This document shows, one piece after another, positions 32,743 through 40,967 of a stretch of 44,213 nucleotides of DNA (the first letter of the stretch is position 1; every line of letters begins with the position of its first letter). The position numbers and the translations under genes were made by a program. This stretch comes from Acidobacteriaceae bacterium (lineage in GTDB: Bacteria > Acidobacteriota > Terriglobia > Terriglobales > Acidobacteriaceae), in the NCBI GenBank assembly GCA_003165005.1, contig PLSB01000222.1:1-44213 (forward strand), written 5' to 3'. The notes beneath the pieces are model-generated. The model was given only the letters and a program-made list of their open reading frames with translations. It ran no database searches and was not told the DNA's origin.

Positions 32743-32772
32743 ATTATGATTCGCCCAGCTTCACCAAGTCAA
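32743..32772 (-). promoter_or_regulatory. Sigma-70-type promoter of the eCIS operon
   Basis: On the minus strand TTGACT (32767-32772) and CATAAT (32743-32748) are separated by 18 bases; each matches the consensus in 5 of 6 positions. Transcription would start near 32736, giving an untranslated leader of about 290 bases before the sheath ATG at 32446. The rest of the 32447-32996 gap holds the composite inverted repeat and no convincing open frame. I did not find a clear LytTR repeat pair. Confidence 0.6.
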
Positions 32773-32996
32773 GAGTTTTTTTAGAGAATTTTTGTCCAAA
32801 GCTCAAAAAATCTGCGCCCCGGCGTCTTTTTTGCGCCTCATCGATCCCCCGCGACCCCCCAATCGGCAGCCCCCGGCCGGCTCCAGCGTGAGCAGGGAAC
32901 GCAGGAGAAGATGGTCGCACCGTGCTCCATCCTCTTCCGCGCTTTTTTAGGGATATGGGTGGGAGACCGGGCCGACGGCCCCCACGAAAAACCAGC

Positions 32997-33767
32997 CTAC
33001 AATCCAGCCCGGGCCTTGAACTCACGGGCGCGGTCCCGCGCCACGGTCAGGTCCGTCTGCTTGGCGTCCTTCAGCCGCACGTTGAGCGCTCCCCCCGGCA
33101 GCGACGCGACTTCGCGGATCCAGGCCAGGTTCACGACTGTGCCGCGGTGGATGCGCGCGAACCCGCCGGGATCGAGCTTCTTCTCCAACTCCGCAATTGT
33201 GGAATCGACGCAGTACGGCTTGCCTTCGCTGACCGCGTACGTCAGTTTGTCCTCGGCGTAGAAATGACTCACCCGGTCCAGATCGAGAAACCACAGCCGT
33301 TCTCCCAGGCGCGAGGCGATCCGCGTGGGAAACTCCTGCCGGGTCTGGCGCAGCGACTCCGCGATCTGGCCGAGCAGCGCCTGGAGCCCTGGCTGGACAG
33401 GCGGTGTCGCACCGCACATGCGCTCCACTTTGCCCAGAGCGCGCTCCAGCATCTCCGGTTCGATGGGCTTCAGCAGGTAATCGACCGCGCCCACGCCAAA
33501 GGCCCGCAGCGCGTAACTCTCCCAGGCAGTCGTGAAGACCACGATGGGCGGCTGGGCCAGGTCCACCAGAACCTCGAAGCCATTGAGGCGCGGCATCTCG
33601 ATGTCGAGAAAGCAGACGTCGGGCGGATTCTCTTTGAGCGCGCTGACGGCTTCCTCGGGGATGGTGCTGGCGCCGACGACTTCCACGCGGCCGGTCTCCT
33701 CCAGCAGCCGCCGCAGGCGATCGAGCGCCAGCGGTTCGTCGTCGACCAGGTAGGCACGCAACTTCAT
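32997..33767 (-). CDS. LytTR-type response regulator
   Basis: A 256-residue two-domain regulator. The receiver (about 1-120) has the acidic pair DD (9-10), phospho-acceptor Asp55 in FLDIEMP, and conserved Lys in YLLKPI (about 105). The DNA-binding LytTR domain (about 150-256) has RLWFLDLDRVSHFYAEDKLTYA, STIAELEKKLDPGGFARIHRGTVVNL and VRLKDAKQTDLTVARDRAREFK, typical strands and helix. Its ATG at 33767 overlaps the kinase stop as ATGA. The next gene on the strand is the sheath gene, 550 bases away with its own promoter, making the injection system a plausible but unproven target. Confidence 0.95.
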   Translation of the reverse strand: MKLRAYLVDDEPLALDRLRRLLEETGRVEVVGASTIPEEAVSALKENPPDVCFLDIEMPRLNGFEVLVDLAQPPIVVFTTAWESYALRAFGVGAVDYLLKPIEPEMLERALGKVERMCGATPPVQPGLQALLGQIAESLRQTRQEFPTRIASRLGERLWFLDLDRVSHFYAEDKLTYAVSEGKPYCVDSTIAELEKKLDPGGFARIHRGTVVNLAWIREVASLPGGALNVRLKDAKQTDLTVARDRAREFKARAGL

Positions 33768-34840
33768 ACGCGCGGCAAAACCATTTCCACTAAAGAATAG
33801 TCTCCCTGCCTGGTGATGTTCAGCCGTGCGCGTTCGCCGAAGAGCGCGTTGAGACGCTGCACCAGCTTGTCCAGCCCGTGTCCGGCGCGAATGCTGGGCA
33901 GAGTGAAACCGGGGCCCGAATCCCGCACCTCGATGTGCAGGCTGCCGCCGGAATCGGCGCTCGCCGAGACCAGGAACTCCCCGTCCCCGGTCTGCGGAAC
34001 GATGCCATGCTTGATGGCGTTCTCGACCAGGCACTGCACGGACATGGGAGGCACCATTGCGTCGCCGAGCTCAGGCGAAACCTCCACGCGCCCGCGCAGC
34101 CGGGGTCCCAGGCGCACGCGTTCGATCTCCACATAGCTCTCGACCATCGCAATCTCCTGCGCTAGCGGGATCAGCGACTGCTCGCTCATATCGAGCGAGG
34201 CCCGCAGCAGCCTGGCCAGCCGCCCCACCGTCTGCTCGGCCTGCTTAGGGTCCACGGCAATCAGGGCGCTGATCGAATTCAGCGTGTTGAACAGGAAATG
34301 CGGATGAATCCACGATTCGAGCGACCGCAACCGGACCTCCGCCGCGAGCTTTCGCGACCGCTCTTCGGCGATTTCCTTTTCATGCAGTTCCTGCTCCATC
34401 GTCTGCACGCGGGTCAGCAGCATTGCGTGCGTCATGGCGCCCAGGCCGAATACCAGCGCCAGCGGTACCGCGATTCGCAGCGTGTGATAATAGTCGATCC
34501 AGAAATGCTGCGAACCCGAGAGGCCGGCCGCCGCCAGAAGCGATTGCGCCAGAAGGCAGCCTCCCGCGGTGAACACCAGCACGCCCGGGATCGCAATCTT
34601 CCACGGCGACACCCCCGTGCGAACTGCGGCTTTCTCCATCAGCCAGCCCAGGATCGCAGCCGCCAGAATGCTGGTCAGGTTTGCGTAAACAAATGTGAAG
34701 ACCAGGCTCTGCAACAGGTCGCGGGCGGAGCGAGTGGGATTAACTGCAAACACGATCAGCTCGATCAGCGCCACGGCCACGTTGGTCCAGAGCAGCACGA
34801 ATGCCCATTTGTGCTTGAATGGAGCTTCGTTCGTCGTCAT
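33764..34840 (-). CDS. LytS-type sensor histidine kinase
   Basis: A 358-residue membrane kinase. Four hydrophobic segments (about 12-33, 45-67, 82-105, 120-142) are joined to a coiled linker (EQELHEKEIAEERSRKL) and a His_kinase/HATPase module: IHPHFLFNTLNSISAL with the phospho-histidine (about 181), N box VENAIKHGI and G box EVRDSGPGF. No extracellular sensor domain is evident, so the signal may be membrane-derived. Start chosen at ATG 34840 with GAGG 6 bases upstream; a TTG four codons earlier would overlap the previous stop. It is translated just after the secreted-protein gene, and the response regulator overlaps its stop. Confidence 0.94.
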   Translation of the reverse strand: MTTNEAPFKHKWAFVLLWTNVAVALIELIVFAVNPTRSARDLLQSLVFTFVYANLTSILAAAILGWLMEKAAVRTGVSPWKIAIPGVLVFTAGGCLLAQSLLAAAGLSGSQHFWIDYYHTLRIAVPLALVFGLGAMTHAMLLTRVQTMEQELHEKEIAEERSRKLAAEVRLRSLESWIHPHFLFNTLNSISALIAVDPKQAEQTVGRLARLLRASLDMSEQSLIPLAQEIAMVESYVEIERVRLGPRLRGRVEVSPELGDAMVPPMSVQCLVENAIKHGIVPQTGDGEFLVSASADSGGSLHIEVRDSGPGFTLPSIRAGHGLDKLVQRLNALFGERARLNITRQGDYSLVEMVLPRV

Positions 34841-34848
34841 CGGCCGCC

Positions 34849-35688
34849 TCAATTCTTCGTGCTCAGCAGTTCCAGCCGTCCCATGCGGAAGACGCTCAGA
34901 GGCTGCGGCGCGTCCATGCCGGGAATTTTCATCTGCCCGGAGACTTCCTCATAGATCGTGGCGTACTCGATCTGCCTCGTCTCGAGCGACACCCAGATTT
35001 CACCCCAGTAGTCGCTGCGTCCCTCGATGGTCATGCCGCCTGTGGCAATCTCGAGGGGATTGAAGAACGCCCGGTAGTCGATGAGCGCGCATTCCTGTCC
35101 GTTGCGCTCGGAGCGCGCCACCCATTCCAGCACCACATCGCGATTGTGAAAGGTTCCAAAATCCGGCAGGTTCACGTCCTGGTCAGAGACCATGTGAAAA
35201 GGTTGATTCAGTTTGAGCTTGTCGAGAAATTTCTGGCCGAACGTCTCGAACATTCCTGTATCCCAGACTAGGTTACGCTCCATGAAGGCCGTGGCGGGAA
35301 AGGATTTGAAGAACTCCGGCTTCAGCGTGTCGGTTAACACACCCGAATAATGGAATCCCTCCATGTAGTCTTGTTTTTGCGCCACAGGGTAGGGAGCCGT
35401 GGCGCCGTCCACCTGGGCATCGCCCACGTTCCTCCACTCGACTTCGCCGTTGGCAAGGCCGCGCGTATAGTCTCCCGTCAAGCGCTCGCGGTGAATCACT
35501 ACCCCGGTGGCATTGGCTGAGTAGTAATCCACGGTGAACCGGTAGGTGCGCGGGCCGCTGTCGAGCACCGCGGTCGAGTGCGGCAGTGTCCATGAGGGCG
35601 TCGCGCCGGATTGCGCTGGCGGTTGCTGCGCCATCAATCCCAGCGTCAGAGAAAAGAAAGCGGAAAGCAGAATCGTTTTGTTCAGCAT
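34849..35688 (-). CDS. Secreted protein of unknown function preceding the two-component pair
   Basis: A 279-residue protein. MLNKTILLSAFFSLTLGLMAQQ is a clear signal peptide, with cleavage expected near the AQQ. The mature part is beta-rich with HSTAVLDSGPRTYRFTVDYY, RERLTGDYTRGLANGEVEW and LKPEFFKSFP, and ends in MGRLELLSTKN. I recognise no catalytic motif; it resembles uncharacterised periplasmic proteins common in acidobacteria. GGAGG lies 9 bases before the ATG at 35688; an upstream in-frame start would add 15 residues ahead of the signal peptide and is rejected. Because it is co-transcribed with the LytS/LytTR pair, it may be a periplasmic partner of the kinase. Confidence 0.75.
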   Translation of the reverse strand: MLNKTILLSAFFSLTLGLMAQQPPAQSGATPSWTLPHSTAVLDSGPRTYRFTVDYYSANATGVVIHRERLTGDYTRGLANGEVEWRNVGDAQVDGATAPYPVAQKQDYMEGFHYSGVLTDTLKPEFFKSFPATAFMERNLVWDTGMFETFGQKFLDKLKLNQPFHMVSDQDVNLPDFGTFHNRDVVLEWVARSERNGQECALIDYRAFFNPLEIATGGMTIEGRSDYWGEIWVSLETRQIEYATIYEEVSGQMKIPGMDAPQPLSVFRMGRLELLSTKN

Positions 35689-35862
35689 TGGTATTTCCTC
35701 CTGGACCCCAGTCTGCCGCCACCGGCGCGGCAATGCACCCCTTCAGCGACGAAGGGCAGGATTCTCCGATAACCGGCTGTCTGGGAGGGACGAAACCCGC
35801 GCTGCACGCCCCAAAGTTGATAACAGGCTCTAGAACCGGTTGCATAAACCCGGTTTTGAAAG

Positions 35863-35882
35863 GGCACGGCTTTAGCCGTGCC
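35863..35882. repeat. Acidobacterial intergenic palindrome
   Basis: GGCACGGCT pairs with AGCCGTGCC around a 2-base loop; a second small hairpin (GGGCT/AGCCC) and a T6 tract follow through 35932. The whole block GGCACGGCTTTAGCCGTGCC ... GGGCTTCAGCCCCTGAGGGACG matches a repeat I recall as frequent between genes in acidobacteria. A degenerate relative lies near 39820-39875. Confidence 0.8.
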
Positions 35883-35976
35883 GTGCAGGGCGCATAAATG
35901 GCGGGCTTCAGCCCCTGAGGGACGTTTTTTCAAACGGCATTGAGCATCGATGCAACCCGCTTTAGGCAGAATGCCA

Positions 35977-38370
35977 TCATCCCATCTCGACCAGCACCTG
36001 GTTCTCGTCACGGAGTTTACCGGCAGGGATCAGGTTGCCTTCGAGCGGCTCTCCGTTCAAGACGAGCGTGCGAACGCCCTTTTCGACGCCGTTGGGATTA
36101 CGTACCTCAATGCTGACCTTCCTGCCGCGGAAGTTGCGGGTGACGCTGAAAGACTTCCAGGCCGAGGGAATGCAGGGATCGATGCGCAGTCCGTCGTACT
36201 CCGGCCGCAGGCCGAGAATGTAGTGCGTGGCGGCATGGAACGACCACGCGGCCGAGCCACTCAGCCAGGGCACGCGCGAAGCGCCGTAGCGCGGGCTCGA
36301 CTTGCTGTGCGTGAACTGGCAGTAGACGTAAGGCTCAATCTCGCGCACCTCGGCGCGGGTATTCCACGCCCCCGGCAAGGTGGCGCGGAAGTATTGCCAG
36401 GCCAGATCGCCGTGGCCCAGCATGGTTTCGGCAATCACGGCCCATCCCTGCGTGTGCGTGAAGATGGCGCCGTTCTCTTTCATCCCCGGATTGAACAGCG
36501 CCGCGCGCATCACGTTGTAATCGGTGTTGACATAGGGCGGATCGCAGATCGTCAGCCCGTGCTCGCTGGCCAGCCGCTCGCGCACCGCTTGCATCGCCAG
36601 GGCCGCGCGTTCCTGGTCGGCGTGGCCGCTGAAGACCGCCCACGATTGCGGGTTGAGAAAGATCTTCCCCTCCTCGCTCTCGCGCGAGCCGAACTTGAAT
36701 CCATCGCCGCGATAGGCGCGCAGATACCACGCGCCGTCCCACGCTTCGCTGCGCAGCTTGTCGTCGAGTTCGTCGAGGTGCGCGCGCGCCCAGGGCTGCT
36801 CGGCTTCATTCGCGAGCAACTGGCAGATCTCAAGATAGACTCGGAGCGCATAGCGAAGCTGGAAGGCAACGAAGACGCTCTCGCCGCGCTCGCCCAGGCG
36901 AATGCAGTCGTTCCAGTCGGCAGAGAGGCCGCAGGGCAGCCCGTGCGCGCCCGAGCGCTCCAGGCTGAACTCGATGGCCCGCTTCAAATGGCCGAGCACA
37001 GTCGCTTCTCCGCGATCCGCGTAAGGCAGCAGCTTCGCGTAGAAGCCCAGATCGCCCGTCTCCTTGACGTAGGCAGGAATGGCGTTGAACAGCCACAGGC
37101 AGTCGTCGGAGCGGTACTCCTCTTCGCGCGGCGGGCGCTCCGAGCCAGGCCGGTGGGCAAACTGTTTCACCAGCGGCATAGCCCCGCCCGTCGAAACCTG
37201 CCCGGTAATCATCAGCTCCAGCCGCTTCACCGCTTCGCTGGGAATCGCGTGCATCACGCCGAGCATGTCCTGCACGGTATCGCGATAGCCCAGCCCGTCC
37301 CTCTCGCCCGCATAGATCAGGCTGGCGGCGCGCGACCACGCGTACGTCATCAGGCAGTTGAAAGGGCTCCACATCCGCATCATGCTGTTGAACTCTGGGT
37401 CGGGCGTCTCCACCGCGAGGCCGCCAATGCGCCCGTGCCAGTAACTCTTCAGCGCCTCCAACTCCTGATCCGCCTTCCCCGCTGCGGCAAACTCCTCGGC
37501 GGCGCGGCGGCCTTCCTCTCCGGCCCGGCCCACGCCCATCAGGACCATGAACTCTTTGGTCTCTCCGGAACCAAGAACAAAATTACTCTGCAACACGCCG
37601 CAGCCGTTGTCGCCGGCGGCGAGCGACCCCGTGCACTCTCCGCGCTCGACAACCGCGGGACGCGCATAACTCCCATAGTTACCAAGAAACGCCATGCGGC
37701 AGGTGTCGTAACCCGCAACCTCCGCGTCCACCAGGGCAAGAAAGGTATGCCGCCCCTGGTCCTTCTCCTCGAAGTTATCGGGCATCGCAGGAATGTTGAC
37801 GTTGGTGCCGTGATCGATAATCCCGTCCGCGACGCTCATCTTGACGATGTGCTGTGAGTATTGAAGATTGACCAGATCGTCGATGGCGCTCCAGTTGCCG
37901 GCGTATTCCACATAGGTGAAGGCGCCGAGCGAGCGGGGCCGCGTGCTTAGATTCGTCAAACGCACGCGCCAGCACTCAAAGCTTCTGCCCAGAGGGACAA
38001 AGCAAGTAACTTCCGATCGGATTTCGGAATATTCCGAAGTTATCACCGTGTAGGCGCTTCCGTGCCGGCACTCGGATTTGTAACTCTCCAAAGGCTTGCC
38101 CACCGGCTGCCAGGAGGCGGACCAGAAATCGCCGCTCTCGCGATCGCGCAGATAGAGATAACGTCCCGGCTGGTCCAGCGGTACGGAGTTAAAGCGCAGG
38201 CGCGTGAATCTGCCCTGCGCCGCGGACTTATAAAAGCTATAACCCCCGGCATTGTTGGTAATGATAGCGCCGTACTCGGTGCTTCCCAGGTAGTTACTCC
38301 ACGGCCTGGGAGTATCCGGACGCGTAATCACATATTCCTTGTTCTTGTCGTCGAAAAATCCAAACTGCAC
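35977..38370 (-). CDS. Glycoside hydrolase family 94 disaccharide phosphorylase
   Basis: A 797-residue phosphorylase that splits a beta-linked disaccharide with inorganic phosphate to give a sugar-1-phosphate plus a free sugar. The start MQFGFFDDKNKEYVITRPDTPRPWSNYLG is diagnostic of GH94; TNNAGGYSFYKS, GRYLYLRDRESGDFWSASWQPV and ECRHG follow. The catalytic acid lies in CGLSADWNDCIRLGERGES (about 484). The C-terminal portion has GWAVIAETMLGHGD and PWLSGSAAWSFHAATHYILGLRPEYDGLRIDPC, also typical. Length and N-terminus fit both cellobiose and diacetylchitobiose phosphorylases; the substrate cannot be fixed by eye. The GTG start follows the transporter stop by a single base, so the two are coupled. 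Confidence 0.93.
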   Translation of the reverse strand: MQFGFFDDKNKEYVITRPDTPRPWSNYLGSTEYGAIITNNAGGYSFYKSAAQGRFTRLRFNSVPLDQPGRYLYLRDRESGDFWSASWQPVGKPLESYKSECRHGSAYTVITSEYSEIRSEVTCFVPLGRSFECWRVRLTNLSTRPRSLGAFTYVEYAGNWSAIDDLVNLQYSQHIVKMSVADGIIDHGTNVNIPAMPDNFEEKDQGRHTFLALVDAEVAGYDTCRMAFLGNYGSYARPAVVERGECTGSLAAGDNGCGVLQSNFVLGSGETKEFMVLMGVGRAGEEGRRAAEEFAAAGKADQELEALKSYWHGRIGGLAVETPDPEFNSMMRMWSPFNCLMTYAWSRAASLIYAGERDGLGYRDTVQDMLGVMHAIPSEAVKRLELMITGQVSTGGAMPLVKQFAHRPGSERPPREEEYRSDDCLWLFNAIPAYVKETGDLGFYAKLLPYADRGEATVLGHLKRAIEFSLERSGAHGLPCGLSADWNDCIRLGERGESVFVAFQLRYALRVYLEICQLLANEAEQPWARAHLDELDDKLRSEAWDGAWYLRAYRGDGFKFGSRESEEGKIFLNPQSWAVFSGHADQERAALAMQAVRERLASEHGLTICDPPYVNTDYNVMRAALFNPGMKENGAIFTHTQGWAVIAETMLGHGDLAWQYFRATLPGAWNTRAEVREIEPYVYCQFTHSKSSPRYGASRVPWLSGSAAWSFHAATHYILGLRPEYDGLRIDPCIPSAWKSFSVTRNFRGRKVSIEVRNPNGVEKGVRTLVLNGEPLEGNLIPAGKLRDENQVLVEMG

Positions 38371-38371
38371 G

Positions 38372-39739
38372 TTATTCCCCTGTCAATGCCGGTTGTGCGC
38401 GCTTTTGGGCGAGTTCGGTTTGCAGCTTCCTGGTGGCCTCTTCGTTGAGCGGATAAAGAAACATTCCCAAACCGGCCAGCAGGGTGCCGGCCGCCGGCGC
38501 CAGGGCCATCAAGATCCGGATGCCGTGCAGCCCCTCGGCCGTCTGCATCACGTTGGCCTTGAATCCGTAAAGCGCCAGCAGCGAGGCGGCCAGTGCGCCT
38601 CCGATCACCCAGCCGAATTTGTTCGACATCCCGGAGGCGGAATAAACAAGACCGGTGGCGCGCCGGCCCGTGCGCCACTCCGAGTAATCCGCCGTATCCG
38701 CGAACATAGCCCAGAGCAACGCCGAGGTGGGTCCGGTGAGGATGCAATAGAGGATGTTATAGACGTAGAGCAGTGCTAGCTGATCGGGCCTGACCCAATA
38801 CGAGAAGACCAGCACCACCGTGGATAGAAGCATGAGGCCGATGAAGGCATTCTTCCTGCCCGTGAACGGCGTTACGTACTGAATGAGGAAGGTGCCCGCG
38901 ACGGACATGATCGAGCCCACCACCATAAATGTGGCTGCCGCGCCCACGCTGCCCAGGTAGTACTTGAAGTAAAACACGATGGCCGCGCCGCGAATGGAAA
39001 CGAAGCAGACGCTCAGGATTCCCAGCCCGCACAGCACCAGCCACGGCGTGTTGGCCGCGAGATCGAGCAGATCGCGGGTGCGCGAGGTCTTCTGTTCCTG
39101 TACAGGTTGAACCCGCTCGCGCGTGGTGGCAAAGGCGGCCAGAAACAGGATCACCGCCGCCACGGCGTAGACGCCGACCGTCATCTGGTAGCCATGCGCC
39201 TGGTTTCCCTTGCCAAAAAACGCGACCAGGCGCAGCGTGGAAAACTGCACCACCAGGCCGCCCAGGAAGGCAAAGGTAAAGCGCCACGACGAAAGGCTGG
39301 TCCGCTCCTGCGAATCCGCGGAGACCACGCCCATCAGCGCCGAGTACGGAACGTTGATGGCCGAATAAACCACCATCATCAGCGAAAGCGTAACGTAGGC
39401 GTAGATCAGCTTGAAGGTAGGGCCGGCCGCTGGGGTGGTGAACGTGGCCACGCTCATGATCCCGAAGGGCAGGGCCATCCACAGCAGATAGGGCCGGAAC
39501 CTGCCCCACCGGGTGCGCGTGCGGTCGGCAATCGTACCGATGAAGACGTCGAAAAACATATCCCAGGTGCGCGTAACCAGCAGCATGGTGGCCAGCGCGG
39601 AGGCCGCCAGCCCAAAAACGTCGGTGTAGAAATTCAATTGGAAGTAGATAAACGACATCCAGATCAGGTTGGAGGCGCCGTCGCCGAACGCATAGCCAAC
39701 CTTGTCGAGAATCGAAAGCTTTTCGTTCTTCGAAGTCAT
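38372..39739 (-). CDS. GPH-family sugar:cation symporter (MelB-like)
   Basis: A 455-residue, 12-helix transporter of the major facilitator superfamily, glycoside-pentoside-hexuronide branch. Marks are DKVGYAFGDGASNLIW, the substrate/cation helix NFYTDVFG, MFFDVFIGTIADRTRTRWGRFRPYLLW (family motif), NVPYSALMGVVSADSQERTSLSSWR, and ADTADYSEWRTGRRATGLVYS. It probably imports a disaccharide with H+ or Na+ for the GH94 enzyme encoded next. AGG lies 6 bases before the ATG. A moderate -10-like TAGAAT (39769-39774) upstream lacks a good -35. The 295-base gap to the lysozyme gene holds a degenerate acidobacterial repeat and the hairpin described separately. Confidence 0.95.
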   Translation of the reverse strand: MTSKNEKLSILDKVGYAFGDGASNLIWMSFIYFQLNFYTDVFGLAASALATMLLVTRTWDMFFDVFIGTIADRTRTRWGRFRPYLLWMALPFGIMSVATFTTPAAGPTFKLIYAYVTLSLMMVVYSAINVPYSALMGVVSADSQERTSLSSWRFTFAFLGGLVVQFSTLRLVAFFGKGNQAHGYQMTVGVYAVAAVILFLAAFATTRERVQPVQEQKTSRTRDLLDLAANTPWLVLCGLGILSVCFVSIRGAAIVFYFKYYLGSVGAAATFMVVGSIMSVAGTFLIQYVTPFTGRKNAFIGLMLLSTVVLVFSYWVRPDQLALLYVYNILYCILTGPTSALLWAMFADTADYSEWRTGRRATGLVYSASGMSNKFGWVIGGALAASLLALYGFKANVMQTAEGLHGIRILMALAPAAGTLLAGLGMFLYPLNEEATRKLQTELAQKRAQPALTGE

Positions 39740-39986
39740 AGTTTGCCTGTCAATATGGGTCGAAGGGAATTCTACAACAGCGAGGAATGGAGATGCGACT
39801 TGCGAATTGGGCCGGCTCGAAGCCCTCGCGAAGGGGCACGGCTTCTAGCCTGCCCTGAGCGAATTCGAAGGGTGCCGTAAGCGCCGATGGAAACCGGGGC
39901 AAAATCCGCCCCTTCCTCGTCCGCCAAAATTGCCCTCCGGCTTTTGCCGATTAATTCGCGGATTCTGCTAGCGTGGTTTTAAGGCT

Positions 39987-40017
39987 TGCCGAAGAGGGAT
40001 TTCGGCAGGCCTTTTCT
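39987..40017 (+). terminator. Terminator-like hairpin just before the lysozyme gene
   Basis: AAGGCTTGCCGAA pairs with TTCGGCAGGCCTT (one T.G wobble) around a 6-7 base loop and runs straight into TTTTC on the plus strand. It ends about 20 bases before the lysozyme ATG at 40035. No plus-strand gene lies upstream for several hundred bases, so it may be an attenuator of the lysozyme transcript rather than an ordinary terminator. Confidence 0.6.
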
Positions 40018-40034
40018 CATCGAGGGGGCTTTCC

Positions 40035-40493
40035 ATGCAACTGAGCGCCGCAGGACTGGATCTGATCAAGGGTTTCGAGGGCTTTCGCAGCCAACCTTAC
40101 ACCGATGTAGCCGGATTCCTGACCATCGGCTACGGCCATCGCATCGTGCCGCCCGAGTCGTTCCCCAACGGCATCAGCCAACCCCAGGCCGTGGCGATGC
40201 TCTCCAGGGACGTGGCCGCGGCCGAGCGCGCCGTCGCCCGGCTGGTCAAGGTGGACCTGACCCAGGGCCAGTTCGACGCGCTCGTCGACTTCTGCTTCAA
40301 CCTTGGCGCGGGACGGCTGGCCAGTTCCACTCTGCTCCGTTGCCTCAACGCAGGCCGCTGCGATGCCGCCGCCGAGCAGTTGCTCCGCTGGGACCTCGCC
40401 GGGGGCGAGGTCAATCTGGGATTGAAGGCCCGCCGCGAAACCGAGCTCCGCCTCTGGAAGTCGGGAGCGCAAGCGTGCCAGACCGCCGCATAG
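40035..40493 (+). CDS. Phage-type lysozyme (GH24 endolysin)
   Basis: A 152-residue muramidase of the T4/lambdoid GH24 class. The catalytic glutamate is in LIKGFEGFRSQPYTD (Glu15) with the partner Asp24 in the same segment; TIGYGHRIVP gives the conserved Thr33-Gly-Tyr-Gly-His. DALVDFCFNLGAG and LLRCLNAG are further family marks. There is no signal peptide or SAR helix, so export would need a holin or lysis. GAGGGGG lies about 9 bases before the ATG. It stands alone in this strand orientation between the sugar operon and a small unknown gene. Confidence 0.93.
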   Translation: MQLSAAGLDLIKGFEGFRSQPYTDVAGFLTIGYGHRIVPPESFPNGISQPQAVAMLSRDVAAAERAVARLVKVDLTQGQFDALVDFCFNLGAGRLASSTLLRCLNAGRCDAAAEQLLRWDLAGGEVNLGLKARRETELRLWKSGAQACQTAA

Positions 40494-40606
40494 AAGCGCT
40501 GCCGACAGCAGACGGCAAACAGCGTACAGGGTCGGTAGTCACCCGTTTTTTGTTCGCCGCCGGCTGTCCGCTGTTTGCTTTCTGCTGGTAGCTGAAAGCT
40601 GGCGGC

Positions 40607-40870
40607 TCACTCGATTTCGGCCACTTCCAGCCGCTCGTCTGCCTTTAAATACCCTTTGCGCCGGAACCAATCTTCCATCGCGCCTTGCAGCTGATCGAGG
40701 GGAACGCGATGGCCAATCTCCAGCAGTCCATCGCCAGCAGGAAAGGTATCGTCGAAGATCGCATCGTTGGTGAAATTCCGCATGGCGAAGTTGTCAATCT
40801 GGCGGATGGGGCAGGCGTGGCGCGCGCCGGCCGCATCGATCCGTTCCACGGAAATGCGCCGCGCGAACAT
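40607..40870 (-). CDS. Small unrecognised protein
   Basis: An 87-residue acidic, soluble protein starting MFARRISVERIDAAGARHACPIRQ and ending DERLEVAEIE. No known motif seen. Composition and codon use match the surroundings, and the ATG is followed by a continuous frame that does not overlap another gene, which supports it as real. The 113 bases before it, between the lysozyme stop and this gene's end, hold quasi-palindromic GCTGTCCGCTGTTTGC/GCAAACAGC-type sequence of the sort seen as intergenic repeats. Confidence 0.6.
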   Translation of the reverse strand: MFARRISVERIDAAGARHACPIRQIDNFAMRNFTNDAIFDDTFPAGDGLLEIGHRVPLDQLQGAMEDWFRRKGYLKADERLEVAEIE

Positions 40871-40967
40871 GTTTCCACTCTAAACGCGCGCGGCACATCG
40901 ATACGGTAAACTCGAAAGATTACGGAGCTGGTTCGCACGCGCGCGGCTCCGCACTGGGAGCTTTGCC

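Noticed and set aside
32700-32760. Possible LytTR binding repeats (two GTT-containing motifs) near the eCIS promoter.
   Set aside because: Spacing is 14 bases instead of the usual about 21-22 between repeat starts, and the motifs match poorly.
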